DNA of 64,000 nt, from contig CM001438.1 in NCBI GenBank assembly GCA_000244995.1, positions 5,436,096 through 5,500,095 on the forward strand, in the 5' to 3' direction. Source of the stretch: Burkholderiales bacterium JOSHI_001. Its GTDB lineage: Bacteria > Pseudomonadota > Gammaproteobacteria > Burkholderiales > Burkholderiaceae_C. This document shows, piece by piece, positions 7,168 to 16,222 of this stretch. Position 1 is the first letter of the stretch. Each line of letters opens with the position of its first letter. The notes beneath the pieces are model-generated. The model searched no databases and was not told the DNA's origin. It was given only the letters and a program-made list of their open reading frames with translations. The translations under genes and the position numbers were made by a program.

Positions 7168-9131
7168 GCACCCCGCCACCGCCCTCCCGCAGCCGGGCCC
7201 TGATCGTCGGCCTGGGTGCCTACGACGCCCTCGGCAAGAGCTGGCGCCTGGACGGCAGCATCGAGGACGCGCTGCGCCTGCGTGACGTGCTGCATGTTGA
7301 TTTCTGCATCCCGCTGAACCGCATCACGCTGTTCCTGGCACCGACCGACAGCGCCCAGTTGGCGGCCCTGGGCGCGCTGGAGTTCTCGCGCGACGAACTG
7401 GACAAGTACCTGGAAAAAGAGATCGCCCGGGACCCCGAGGGCGGCACACTGCTGGTCTGCTGGAGCGGGCACGGCTGCTACACCCCGCACGACAACGTGC
7501 TGCACCTGATCTCGCCCGACGCCACCGCCGGCCAGTTGCGCAGCATCGACTTCCAGCGCCTGGCCAACATGCTGATCGGCAAGCCCTTCGCCCACTTCAG
7601 CCACCAGGTGCTGCTGGTGTCCACCTGCCGTTCGCCCATCGACGCGGCGGCCCCCAATGCCCTGAGCATGGCGGTGGCGGCCCCCGACCCGCTGCGCGCG
7701 GTGCGCCAGTGCCAGCTTTACGCCTGCGCCGAAGGCCAGACCGCGCGCCAGACGGCCGGCGAGGGTTCGCTGCTGGTGCGCGAGGTGGTGGCCGGCCTGC
7801 GCCAGGCTGCCACCGCCCAGCGCGCTGCCCTGGCTCCCGCCCAAGGCTGCACCGAGGCCGTTGCCCAGGCGCTGGTCTGGCCCGACTTCGTGGCGCTGGC
7901 GGTGCAGGCGCGCGACGCCGTGCTGCAGGCCTCCGGCGGCCTGCAGTCGCCGGCCGTCTTCGCCACCGGCTGGGACCGCGGCACGCTGGCCGGCCCGGCC
8001 GGCCCCGCCACGCCGCCGCTGGTGGACAGCCTGCGGGCGCTGAAATGGCCGCCGCAACGCCTGGCCCAGCAGGCGCTGCGCTGCCTGGGTGCCGACAGCG
8101 CCTGGCCAGATGACGACCGCCTGGGCGACCTTCAAGGCCTGGTGGCCTTCCTGGACGACCAGCCCCAGGCACGTGGCTGGCCGCCGCTGACCGAATTCGT
8201 GCACCGCCTTCTGGCTGCCGGGGCGCAAAGCACGGCGCTGCAGCGCTGGCTGGACCTGCACAGCAGCGCCGACGAGCAGAAGCGCGTGGCCGACTTCTGC
8301 GCCCACCAGCGCCTGGGCCATGTGCTGCAAATCTGGCACGACGCGATCGGCCACAGCCTGAAAGCCGCCCTGTTCGACGCCGACAACCACCTGCTGGCCG
8401 ACGCCTGGGACAAGGACAGCAGCCTGCCGCTGGAGCCCGGCGGCCCGCAGGCCGCCATTGGCGCCTGGATCGAACGGGCCCGGCTCACGCTGCGCGAGAC
8501 CGCACCCGCGCCCGAGCTGCCCCTGGTGCTGGAGCTGTGCGTCCCGCGCGACTGGCTGGCGCAGGACCTGGACCGCGCCACCGTGCCAGTGTCTGGCCGC
8601 AACGTGGTGCTGAACCAGGACCTGGCGGCCTTGCTGCGGTGTTCCGACCGCCTGAAGGTGCAGGACACCTTGAGCACCCTGAACCTGCTGGCCCCCGGCG
8701 TGCTGGCGCGCGCCGTGCGCAGCAGCGCCGTGGTGCGCTGGGCCGACCCGGGCGACGACCGCAGCCGCCTGCTGCGCGGATTGTTCAAACCGCAGGACGA
8801 CGTTCCCGCCTGGATCGGCCTGCGCCCGCCGGCCGACCCGCAGAGCGGTCCGCAATGGCAGATCTGCCTGGACGGCCTGGCGCCGGCCCTGTTCTGGTTG
8901 CGGCCCGATGTGGCCGGCGCCGGGCGCGCCGCGGTGGAGGCCGAACTGTCACCCCTGCTGCGCCAGGCGGCCGGCGACCTGCCGCAGCAACTGCTGGCCT
9001 GGCGGCACCAGCAGATCGGCTGCGACAGCGAGCATGTGGCCCTGCTGATCGACGACCCGCGCCGGCCCCCACGCTGGACGGACCAGCTGGGCCGGTCCCT
9101 GCCAACCCTGCCCCGTGGCCCGGCCACTTGA
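7164..9131 (+). CDS. Caspase-like peptidase fused to a VMAP C-terminal domain
   Basis: The start is GTG 7164, overlapping the preceding stop; the product has 655 residues. Residues about 10-230 form a caspase (peptidase C14) domain: strand RALIVGLGAYD, substrate-loop EDALRLRDVL, catalytic His103 in CWSGHG, and catalytic Cys155 in LLVSTCRS. From about residue 320 on, the protein resembles the C-terminal domain of vWA-MoxR-associated proteins (VMAP-C), with the signature LPLVLELCVPRDWLAQDLD near residue 452-470. In the known ternary systems VMAP proteins carry an effector at one end and are coupled to a MoxR ATPase and a vWA protein, both encoded next here. Role inferred: a protease effector kept inactive until the NTP-driven switch is triggered. 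Confidence 0.82.
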   Translation: MSTPPPPSRSRALIVGLGAYDALGKSWRLDGSIEDALRLRDVLHVDFCIPLNRITLFLAPTDSAQLAALGALEFSRDELDKYLEKEIARDPEGGTLLVCWSGHGCYTPHDNVLHLISPDATAGQLRSIDFQRLANMLIGKPFAHFSHQVLLVSTCRSPIDAAAPNALSMAVAAPDPLRAVRQCQLYACAEGQTARQTAGEGSLLVREVVAGLRQAATAQRAALAPAQGCTEAVAQALVWPDFVALAVQARDAVLQASGGLQSPAVFATGWDRGTLAGPAGPATPPLVDSLRALKWPPQRLAQQALRCLGADSAWPDDDRLGDLQGLVAFLDDQPQARGWPPLTEFVHRLLAAGAQSTALQRWLDLHSSADEQKRVADFCAHQRLGHVLQIWHDAIGHSLKAALFDADNHLLADAWDKDSSLPLEPGGPQAAIGAWIERARLTLRETAPAPELPLVLELCVPRDWLAQDLDRATVPVSGRNVVLNQDLAALLRCSDRLKVQDTLSTLNLLAPGVLARAVRSSAVVRWADPGDDRSRLLRGLFKPQDDVPAWIGLRPPADPQSGPQWQICLDGLAPALFWLRPDVAGAGRAAVEAELSPLLRQAAGDLPQQLLAWRHQQIGCDSEHVALLIDDPRRPPRWTDQLGRSLPTLPRGPAT

Positions 9132-9161
9132 ATACCCCTCAGCCCCGAAATTCGAGCCACC

Positions 9162-10256
9162 ATGCCCAAGCCATCCACTCCGACGCCGAGCGACCTGTCC
9201 TGGCAACTGTTCACAGGCCAGCGCATCCCGCACGATCGCATCGGCGAATTGCCACGCCCACCGCGCTGGCGGCCGCGCCGGGCCGAGGTACTGCCCGGCG
9301 AAGAACGCGCCTGGCCCCAGGCCAGCGACCCCAGCAGCGGCCTGCGCGGCGCGGCGCTGGAGCGTGCGCGCACCTTCCACGCCACGCCGGCCATCGTGGA
9401 GGTGGTCAACGCCGCGCTGTACCTGCGCCGGCCGCTGCTGGTGACCGGCAGGCCGGGCAGCGGCAAGTCCTCGCTCGTCGACGCCATCGCCTACGAGCTG
9501 CGCCTGGGCCCGGCGCTGCGCTGGCCGGTCACGTCCCACAGCACGCTGCGCGACGCGCTGTACCAGTACGACGCCATCGGCCGCCTGCAGGACGACCCGC
9601 GCGACAACCCGCTGCCGCGCAGCCCGGAGCAGAAGGCCGAATCCGTGGGCCGCTTCCTGACGCTGGGCCCGCTGGGCACCGCCCTGCTGCCCACCGAACG
9701 GCCGCGCGCGCTGCTGATCGACGAGATCGACAAGAGCGACATCGACCTGCCCAACGACCTGCTCAACGTCTTCGAAGAAGGCGAATACGAGGTGCCCGAA
9801 CTGCGCCGCCTGGGCGAAGCGCTGCCGGTTCGGGTGATGACCAGCGACCCCGAGCAGCCCCATGTCACGGTGCATGGCGGGCGGGTGCGCTGCTGCGAAT
9901 TCCCGCTCATCGTCATGACCAGCAATGGCGAGCGCGAATTTCCTGCCCCCTTCCTGCGCCGCTGCCTGCGCCTGCAGATGCCCAACCCCACCGGCGACCG
10001 GCCCGAGGACGACAACGAAAAGGGCTGGCGGCTGCGCGAGATCGTGAAGCTGCACTTCCCGGCCCAGGACCTCACGGCCGCGGAAGCGGTGATCCAGAAC
10101 TTCATCGACCTGGCGCTCGACCAGAAGCACGACCTGGCCACCGACCAGCTGCTGAACGCGGTGTACTTCGTGCTGGAACCGCACGCCAAGCCGGCCGAAG
10201 AACGCAGCCGCGTGCTGGCCCACCTGCTGCAGTCGCTGAGCGGCCCGCGGACATGA
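9162..10256 (+). CDS. MoxR-type AAA+ ATPase of the conflict cassette
   Basis: The 364-residue protein has a MoxR-like AAA+ core: Walker A GRPGSGKS (Lys102), Walker B LLIDEIDKSD (Asp187, Glu188), sensor-1 region VMTSNGEREF and an arginine-finger candidate in PAPFLRRCLRLQ. A clade feature is the N-terminal extension of about 75 residues before LYLRRPLLVTG. The gene starts 30 bases after the caspase-VMAP gene and its stop overlaps the start of the vWA gene (ATGA). MoxR ATPases commonly work with a vWA partner as a remodelling pair; here the pair is expected to act on the VMAP effector protein. Confidence 0.88.
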   Translation: MPKPSTPTPSDLSWQLFTGQRIPHDRIGELPRPPRWRPRRAEVLPGEERAWPQASDPSSGLRGAALERARTFHATPAIVEVVNAALYLRRPLLVTGRPGSGKSSLVDAIAYELRLGPALRWPVTSHSTLRDALYQYDAIGRLQDDPRDNPLPRSPEQKAESVGRFLTLGPLGTALLPTERPRALLIDEIDKSDIDLPNDLLNVFEEGEYEVPELRRLGEALPVRVMTSDPEQPHVTVHGGRVRCCEFPLIVMTSNGEREFPAPFLRRCLRLQMPNPTGDRPEDDNEKGWRLREIVKLHFPAQDLTAAEAVIQNFIDLALDQKHDLATDQLLNAVYFVLEPHAKPAEERSRVLAHLLQSLSGPRT

Positions 10257-12898
10257 TCCCCACGCTGGCCGACGCCTTGCGTGGGCTGGACCCGGCGCTG
10301 GGCTTCGACGACCTGCGCGACATCCTCTGGCTGGCGCAGCGCCTGCCGGCCGCCCGCCCTGTGGCCACGCCGGCGCTGGCTGCTGACGAATTTGCGCCGC
10401 CACCGGGCGGATCCGCCACGGCGGCCCCCCCGGCTGCACCGCCCGGCGCCGCGCCGGCCCCTGCCACACCCCCAACGCGCCAGCGTGTGCGCGACGACGA
10501 CCCGAACCATGCCTATGGCGTGGACGGCATCGGCGTGCCCTTGCCGGTGGGCCGGGCCGCGCGGCGCGTGGGCCTGCGCGCACCCGACCCGCTGCCCGAC
10601 GCGCTGGCCCTGGCGCGCGCGCTGCAGCCCCTGGGCCGAAGGCGCCGGTTCGGCCGCAGCGACCAACTGGCCGAAGAAGCCAGCGCCGAACGCTTCGCCC
10701 AGACCGGCCTGCCGCTGCCGGTGCTGCGGCCGGCACGCGAGCGCTGGTTCGAAATCGCCCTGCTGGTGGACGCCGGGCCGACGCTGGCGGCCTGGCGCCC
10801 CCAGGTGCGCGCCTTTGAACGGCTGCTGCAACGCCACGGTGGTTTTCGCCGCGTGATGCCGCTGGGCCTGGACAGCCGCGACGGCGAACCGCAGCTGCTG
10901 GGCGCCAGCGGCCGCCCGCTGGCCCGCAATGCACTGCTGGACCGCCGCGGCCGGCGGCTGCTGATCGTGGTGTCCGACTGCACCGGCCCGGCCTGGTACG
11001 ACGGCCGCATGGCCGATTGGCTGGCCCCGCTGGCCGAACACATGCCGCTGGCGGTGGCACAGCCCTTCGCGCCAACGCAGTGGAGCCACACCGCGCTGGG
11101 CTTCGTGGAACTGCAGGCGCTGGCCCCCCGACCGGGCGCCGCCAACGCCGCGCTGAGCGTGCAACGCCCGGCCTGGGCCCAAGGCCGGCCCGGCCTGGTG
11201 CTGCCGGTGTTTGCGATGCAGGCGGCGTCCGCCGGCCCCTGGGCGCGCATGCTGATGGCGCGCGGCGACGCCTGGGCGCCGGTGGCGCTGCTGCCGCGGG
11301 CCGAAGTGCCGGCGCCCGCACCGCAGGAATCCGACGACGACCCGGTGGCGGCCGAGCTGCGCGCCGCCCTGGCCCTGGCGCAGCAGCAGCAGGCGGCCCC
11401 CGGCGTGGACCTGGACCCCGGCCTGGGCCTGCTGCGGGCCTTTCGCGCCGCGGCGCTGCCGGCGGCGCGGCAACTGGCCGCCGGCCTGGCCTTGGTGAAC
11501 CCGCTCACCCTGCCGGTGATGCGCCTGGTGCAGCACGGCCTGGCCCCCGAGGGCGGTGCTGCCGCGCTGGCCCAGGTGCTGGCCAGCGGCCTGTTCCAGC
11601 CCGACCGGCCGCTGCAGCCCCACACCGAAGACCAGGCGCTGTGGCAGGTGGCCCCCGCGGTGCGCGAGCGCCTGGCCGCCGGCCTGACCCGGTCGATGTG
11701 GCAGCAGGTGATGTTGACCATCGGCCGGGCCATCGAAGAAGAAGCCGGCGCGGCCTGCGACATCCTGGCCGCCATCGCCGACCCCGCCGGCAGCGAGCAC
11801 ATTCCGCCCGCAGCGCGGCCCTTCGCTGAATTTGCGCAGCGTTCGGCCCAGCGCTTCCGCGGCGCGCGGCCGCTGGACGAACAGGGCCCGGCGGCGCGCT
11901 GGCGAGAAGAAGTCGTGGCCGGGACCGGACTCACCGTGCACGCCAGCCACCGGGTGAGCGGCCAAGTGCGCCGCCTGGCCTGGAGCCCGGACGGCCGCCA
12001 GCTGGCCGTGCTGCACGGCCTGGGCGTGGACCTGTTCGGCGGCGCTGAAGGCGAACCGGGGCAGACCCTGCGCGGGCCCACGCCGACCGCCCTGGTGTGG
12101 CACCTGGACGAGCAGGACCCGGCCGCCACGGCCCTGGCCGCGGCCTGCCGGCAGGCGGCCGAACTGGCCGCGCAGGCGCCGGTGGTGGACGAGTTGCAAG
12201 ACCTGGCCCTCTTGCTGAAGGACGGCGAACCCGCCGCACCGGATGGGCAAGCCGGTGCGCCGCTGAACCTGCTGCTGCTGTCGCGCCGCTGGGTGCCGGC
12301 CGGCCTGGCCGCACAACTCAGCCAACGGGCGCTCCTGCAGCGCTTGCACCAGCAGGGCGGCTGGGTGCTGGTGGCGCTGGACGACAGTGCCGCCGCGCAG
12401 TTGCCGCCCGAAGCCTGGGACCCCGACTGGGTCGGGGCACCGGCCCGCCCCCTGGACAGCGAAACCACCCGGCGCGCCATCCAGCGCCTGCTGCCGCGCC
12501 TGCTGCAGGCGCTGCCGACCGAACACGGCGAAGTGGGGGCCATCGCCTGGGCCGAAGGGGGCAGCGAAGACACCAGCCGCCTGATGCGCATGGAGCGCCT
12601 GGGACAGGGCCCCTGGGTGCTGGCGCGGCCGCGCCAGGGCACGCGCCGGGCCCCCAGCCTGCACGCGCAGGGCCTGGCCGATGGTGACGGCAGCCCGTTC
12701 GCCATGGTGGTGGTGGACGACCAGGGCAGCCTTTCCGTGTGTGACCTTCGGGTCGCGCAACATGCCTTCCTGGGTACCGGGGACCAAGGCGTGCGCGGCG
12801 TGCGTTGCGCGCCCGACCCGTCCCACTATGCCTTCGTGGACGCCGACGGCAACGTGCTGGTGCGCCTTGTGGGCCCGGGCGTGGAGATGGGGGCATGA
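10253..12898 (+). CDS. vWA-like (SAV_2336-type) protein with WD40-like C-terminus and inserted alpha/beta segment
   Basis: The 881-residue product starts at ATG 10253 within an ATGA overlap. The N-terminus (LADALRGLDPALGFDDLRDILWLAQRLP) and the following vWA-like domain match the SAV_2336-type proteins of vWA-MoxR-VMAP systems. The metal-site motif, normally DxSxS, reads D173-A-G-P-T177, and the second acidic strand is LLIVVSDCTGPAW (Asp242), so metal binding may be weakened. After a helical middle part, a WD40-like blade (VRRLAWSPDGRQLAVLHG, about 572-590) is interrupted by residues about 612-755, an alternating beta/alpha segment with LLLLSRRW and GGWVLVALDDS that looks TIR-like. More blade-like repeats follow (about 780-881). 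Role inferred: sensor/adaptor partner of the MoxR ATPase. Confidence 0.75.
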   Translation: MIPTLADALRGLDPALGFDDLRDILWLAQRLPAARPVATPALAADEFAPPPGGSATAAPPAAPPGAAPAPATPPTRQRVRDDDPNHAYGVDGIGVPLPVGRAARRVGLRAPDPLPDALALARALQPLGRRRRFGRSDQLAEEASAERFAQTGLPLPVLRPARERWFEIALLVDAGPTLAAWRPQVRAFERLLQRHGGFRRVMPLGLDSRDGEPQLLGASGRPLARNALLDRRGRRLLIVVSDCTGPAWYDGRMADWLAPLAEHMPLAVAQPFAPTQWSHTALGFVELQALAPRPGAANAALSVQRPAWAQGRPGLVLPVFAMQAASAGPWARMLMARGDAWAPVALLPRAEVPAPAPQESDDDPVAAELRAALALAQQQQAAPGVDLDPGLGLLRAFRAAALPAARQLAAGLALVNPLTLPVMRLVQHGLAPEGGAAALAQVLASGLFQPDRPLQPHTEDQALWQVAPAVRERLAAGLTRSMWQQVMLTIGRAIEEEAGAACDILAAIADPAGSEHIPPAARPFAEFAQRSAQRFRGARPLDEQGPAARWREEVVAGTGLTVHASHRVSGQVRRLAWSPDGRQLAVLHGLGVDLFGGAEGEPGQTLRGPTPTALVWHLDEQDPAATALAAACRQAAELAAQAPVVDELQDLALLLKDGEPAAPDGQAGAPLNLLLLSRRWVPAGLAAQLSQRALLQRLHQQGGWVLVALDDSAAAQLPPEAWDPDWVGAPARPLDSETTRRAIQRLLPRLLQALPTEHGEVGAIAWAEGGSEDTSRLMRMERLGQGPWVLARPRQGTRRAPSLHAQGLADGDGSPFAMVVVDDQGSLSVCDLRVAQHAFLGTGDQGVRGVRCAPDPSHYAFVDADGNVLVRLVGPGVEMGA

Positions 12899-15708
12899 AA
12901 GCACCCCGTGCACAGGCGGCCGCCCCGCTGGCCTGGGGGCCGGACGGCCGCTGGCTGGCCCATGCCCTGGCGGGGGCCAGCGTGGTCAGCATCAGCCGGG
13001 TGGACGCACAGACGCAGGGCCCGTCGTCCAGCGTGTACGTGCATCCCGTGGGCCACCTGACCCTGGCCGAGCCGGTGCAATCGCTGGCGGTGTCGCCCGA
13101 CGGCTTGTGGCTGGCGGTGGGCCACCCCCAGGCCAGCACCAGCCTGTACGCGGTGGACCTGGACGCGGTGGGCAGCTGGCCACTGGTGAGCCGCGCCGCC
13201 CTGCCGCCGGACGACGTGGACGACCCGGACGACCTGACCCAGCTGGCCTTTTCGCCCGCCGGCGACACCCTGGTGCTGGCCAGCGGCCGGCGGGTGCACT
13301 GGTTGCGCCTGGATGTGGCGGCCCTGCAGGCCGCGTTGGCGGCGGCGCAGGCCCCCGTGCCCAGCGCCGAAACCCAAGCCCAGGCCAACGCCGACAGCCC
13401 GGCCGAGCCCGCCGCCGCCCTGGCCGTGCTGTCGGTGGAGGCCCATGAGCCGCAGCGCTGGTCCTTCCGCCTGCAATCGGGCGCCTTCAACTGGGCGCAG
13501 GAGCTGCGCCTGGCATCCGCTCCGCTGCCGCCCGAACTGCTGCGCGCCTTGCTCGGCCTGGATGAACGCCGCGTGCCCGGCCCGCGGGGTATGGCACCCC
13601 GCGCCGCGCAGGCGCTGGTGGCGCTGCAGAAGGAACTGCTGCCGCCGCGGCTGCTGCCGTCCCTGGCGGCGGAAACCGGCGCCGCGCCGCCGCTGGGCCT
13701 GAGGACCGACGAACACACCCGGCACCCGCCCTGGGAACTGCTGCTGCGCGATGGCGACAACCCCCCCTTGGCGGTACAGCGCGGCCTGGTGCGATTGGCG
13801 ATGCAACAAACCGGAACGTCTCCGGTGCTGCCCGCAGACGCCGAAGCCCTGGTCATCCACCTGGACGACACCGGGCAGGCGCCTCCCGACCCCCTGGCCG
13901 CCACACTGCACCACCGGCTGTCGCTGGCTTTTGGGGCCCGCGTGACGCTGCTGCGCCAGCCCACGCGCGACGGGCTGCTGAAGCTGCTGGGCGACGCCGA
14001 ACACCGTTTGGTGTACTTCATTGACCGCAGCGATGCGCTGCGGCCGCCGCAACGCAAACCCGGCCTGCCACTCAGCCCGGACAGCGAACCCTTGCGGCCA
14101 CGGGACCTGCTGCGGCCGCTGCCGCCCGAGCTGGTGTTCCTGGGCTGGCCGGGCAGTTCGGACTGGGCGCCCGAGCTGCTGCGGGCCGGCGTGCGCGCCG
14201 TGGTCACGCTGGACTGGGGCCTGGACCCCGAAGGCGCCTGGGCCTTCAGCGACGAGTTCACCCGCGCGCTGGCCGCGGGGTTCACGCTGGTGGACGCCGC
14301 CCGGCAGGCCCGCCAAAGCGCCTACACGCGCCACCCCGAGTCCAGCGCCTGGGCGGCTTACCAGGTGCACGGCGACCCGCTGTACCGCCTGCAGCGGGAA
14401 CCGGTGCCCGCGCCCGCGGCCGACGCCGACGCCACCACCGCCCTGGCCACGCCGGGCGAAGACGTGGTGGTGATGACGCTGAAAGACGGGCCCGACCTGG
14501 TGCTGCATCCGCAGACCGCCCAGGACCTGATGGCCGCGGATGACGCCGCGGGGCGCGAACCGCGCGGTACCCGGGAGTCGACATTGGCCCCCGGCTTCCT
14601 GCGCAATGTGCTGCAAAGCCTGAACGTGCTGCGCGGCGACCCGGAAACCAAGGGCCGCCGGGCCTTGGAAGAACTGGTGCAGCGCGTGGACGCCCGGTCG
14701 GCCAAGGGCCTGCTGGCACTGTCGCCCGAAGCTTGGCCCGACCCGCCCCGGCCCGTCAGCAGCACCCCGGACAGCGCCGGCCCGCCGCTGCTGGTGCTGG
14801 TGCACGGCCTGCTGTCCAGCGGCGAGCAGACCTTCGGCGCGCTGTGGTCACAGCACCCCGAGGTGGTGGCACAGCTGTTCCGCCACCATGGTGAACGGGT
14901 CTACGCGCTGGAGCACCCGACCCTGGGCCAGGACCCGCTGGACGCCGCGCTGCAACTGGCGCGCGTGTGCGCCCCGGGCACGCGCCTGACCCTGCTGACC
15001 CACTCGTCCGGTGGCCTGGTGGCCGAATGCCTGGTGCGCGCCGCGTTGGACGATGCCGGCCAGCCCTTGCCCAGTCTGCCGCGGTTTCGCCAACGCAGCG
15101 CCGAACTGGTGAACCTGGTGCGTTCCCGCCGGCTGCAGGTGCAGCGCGTGGTGCGGGTGGCCTGCCCGGCACGCGGCAGCCTGCTGGCATCGGGGCGCCT
15201 GGATGCTTTCCTGTCGGTGCTGAAGTGGTCCCTGGAACTGAGCCAGGCCGTGGTGCCCACGGAACTGCTGGAGCTGGTGCAGGTGGTGGCGCAGCAGCGC
15301 ACCGACCCCGCGACGCTGCCCGGCCTGGCCGCGCTGGCGCCGGACAACCCGCTGCTGCAATGGCTGTACGGCAGCGCCGGCAGCGCCCGCAGCGAGTTGC
15401 GCGTGGTGGCCGGCGACCTGGAGGGTGACGGCGTGGGCAGCTGGGCCAAGACCTTGTTGGCCGACGCCTTCTACAACGGCGACAACGACCTGGTGGTGCA
15501 GACCCACGCCATGTACGGAGGCGTGCCACGCGAAGGTGGCAGCCTGTTCCTGCTGGACCAGGGACCGCAGGTGACCCACTTCAACTATTTCCGCAACCCG
15601 CGGACGGTACAGGCCGTGGTGGACGCCCTGCTGCAGGACCGGCCCGCCGGTTTTGCCCCGGTGGGGCCGCTGTCCTGGGCCGGTGAATCGGCTTCCGGCC
15701 TGCGCTGA
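12895..15708 (+). CDS. WD40-like / degenerate CHAT / alpha-beta-hydrolase fusion protein
   Basis: The start ATG 12895 overlaps the vWA stop (ATGA); the product has 937 residues. Residues about 10-145 have WD40-like blades (LAWGPDGRWLAHAL, LAVSPDGLWLAVG, LAFSPAGDTLVLASG). Residues about 190-500 have the CHAT-protease layout (HPPWELLL, then LVYFIDRSD at 372-380, then PELVFLGWPGSSD at 412-424 and the end motif GFTLVDAARQARQS), but the catalytic His motif is absent and the Cys position is Trp418. A C-terminal alpha/beta hydrolase (about 630-925) looks intact: VLVHGLLSSG, nucleophile Ser704 in LTHSSGG, probable Asp865 in GDNDLVV, and His895 in VTHFNYF. Inferred: the CHAT-like part is a scaffold and the hydrolase is the active effector. 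Confidence 0.75.
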   Translation: MKAPRAQAAAPLAWGPDGRWLAHALAGASVVSISRVDAQTQGPSSSVYVHPVGHLTLAEPVQSLAVSPDGLWLAVGHPQASTSLYAVDLDAVGSWPLVSRAALPPDDVDDPDDLTQLAFSPAGDTLVLASGRRVHWLRLDVAALQAALAAAQAPVPSAETQAQANADSPAEPAAALAVLSVEAHEPQRWSFRLQSGAFNWAQELRLASAPLPPELLRALLGLDERRVPGPRGMAPRAAQALVALQKELLPPRLLPSLAAETGAAPPLGLRTDEHTRHPPWELLLRDGDNPPLAVQRGLVRLAMQQTGTSPVLPADAEALVIHLDDTGQAPPDPLAATLHHRLSLAFGARVTLLRQPTRDGLLKLLGDAEHRLVYFIDRSDALRPPQRKPGLPLSPDSEPLRPRDLLRPLPPELVFLGWPGSSDWAPELLRAGVRAVVTLDWGLDPEGAWAFSDEFTRALAAGFTLVDAARQARQSAYTRHPESSAWAAYQVHGDPLYRLQREPVPAPAADADATTALATPGEDVVVMTLKDGPDLVLHPQTAQDLMAADDAAGREPRGTRESTLAPGFLRNVLQSLNVLRGDPETKGRRALEELVQRVDARSAKGLLALSPEAWPDPPRPVSSTPDSAGPPLLVLVHGLLSSGEQTFGALWSQHPEVVAQLFRHHGERVYALEHPTLGQDPLDAALQLARVCAPGTRLTLLTHSSGGLVAECLVRAALDDAGQPLPSLPRFRQRSAELVNLVRSRRLQVQRVVRVACPARGSLLASGRLDAFLSVLKWSLELSQAVVPTELLELVQVVAQQRTDPATLPGLAALAPDNPLLQWLYGSAGSARSELRVVAGDLEGDGVGSWAKTLLADAFYNGDNDLVVQTHAMYGGVPREGGSLFLLDQGPQVTHFNYFRNPRTVQAVVDALLQDRPAGFAPVGPLSWAGESASGLR

Positions 15709-15842
15709 CGCCCACAAGGGGGGGCGACCGGCCAGGCCGGTGCCCGCCAAGCGGCTTAGGGGGATGCAAGGGGGTTTGTCCCGGGCCCGGCCCGCGGCGG
15801 TGAACCTAACTTGGAAGCAGCAGCTTGCAAAGGAGGCCCCCC

Positions 15843-16025
15843 ATGAGCTCCGCCTTGGCCACGGTACAGGCGCTGTACGCCGCCTTCGGGGCGGGCAACA
15901 TCCCCGCCATCCTGGAGCGTCTGGACGACGCGGTGCAGTGGGAAACCTGGGAAGCCAACAGCGCCCGGGCGGCGGATGTGCCCTGGTTGCGGGCCGGCAC
16001 GGGCCGGCAGGGCGCGGCGGCCTGA
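15843..16025 (+). pseudogene. Truncated SnoaL/NTF2-like gene
   Basis: An ideal ribosome-binding site (AAAGGAGG at 15829-15836) precedes ATG 15843. The frame encodes about 60 residues matching the N-terminal half of a SnoaL-like ketosteroid-isomerase-related protein (ALATVQALYAAFGAGNIPAI, then VQWETWEANSA and VPWLRAGTGRQG), and ends at TGA 16023-16025 where a full protein would need about 70 more residues. The sequence directly downstream is a piece of the decayed DJ-1 gene on the other strand, so the 3' half was probably lost by deletion. Confidence 0.65.
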
Positions 16026-16042
16026 GGGGGCCGACACAGCGG

Positions 16043-16184
16043 CCGGCCGTGGCGATGTTGGCGCGGGCGAAGAAGGGCTGGTTCAGTACCTGCACGCCGG
16101 CTTCCTGCACCCAGGGCTTGGTGAGCAAATCGGTGCCGGCGGGGATGCCGTCCACCCGGCCCAGCCTGGGATGGCGATGTGCAT
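16043..16184 (-). pseudogene. Decayed DJ-1/PfpI gene fragment (copy of 5129-5731)
   Basis: On the minus strand the fragment starts at ATG 16184, keeps a few bases of the original start region, then jumps across an internal deletion to the stretch DGIPAGTDLLTKPWVQEAG and VQVLNQPFFARANIATAG. This corresponds to residues about 106-147 of the intact DJ-1 protein encoded at 5129-5731. Bases 16043-16169 align without gaps to 5290-5416 with only scattered differences. The catalytic Cys region is missing, so it cannot be functional. Confidence 0.88.
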
Positions 16185-16222
16185 GGCGCGATGTTGGGGC
16201 CCGGCCGCCGCCGCGCCAGGCC

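Noticed and set aside
8537-10252. Upstream extension of the vWA frame into the caspase and MoxR genes
   Set aside because: The extension is Arg/Pro/Ala-rich and has no family similarity, while ATG 10253 in an ATGA overlap is a natural start.
9491-12913. Minus-strand open frame of 1140 codons across the MoxR and vWA genes
   Set aside because: Antisense to clear domain proteins; composition is Gln/His/Gly-rich, typical of a GC-rich complementary frame.
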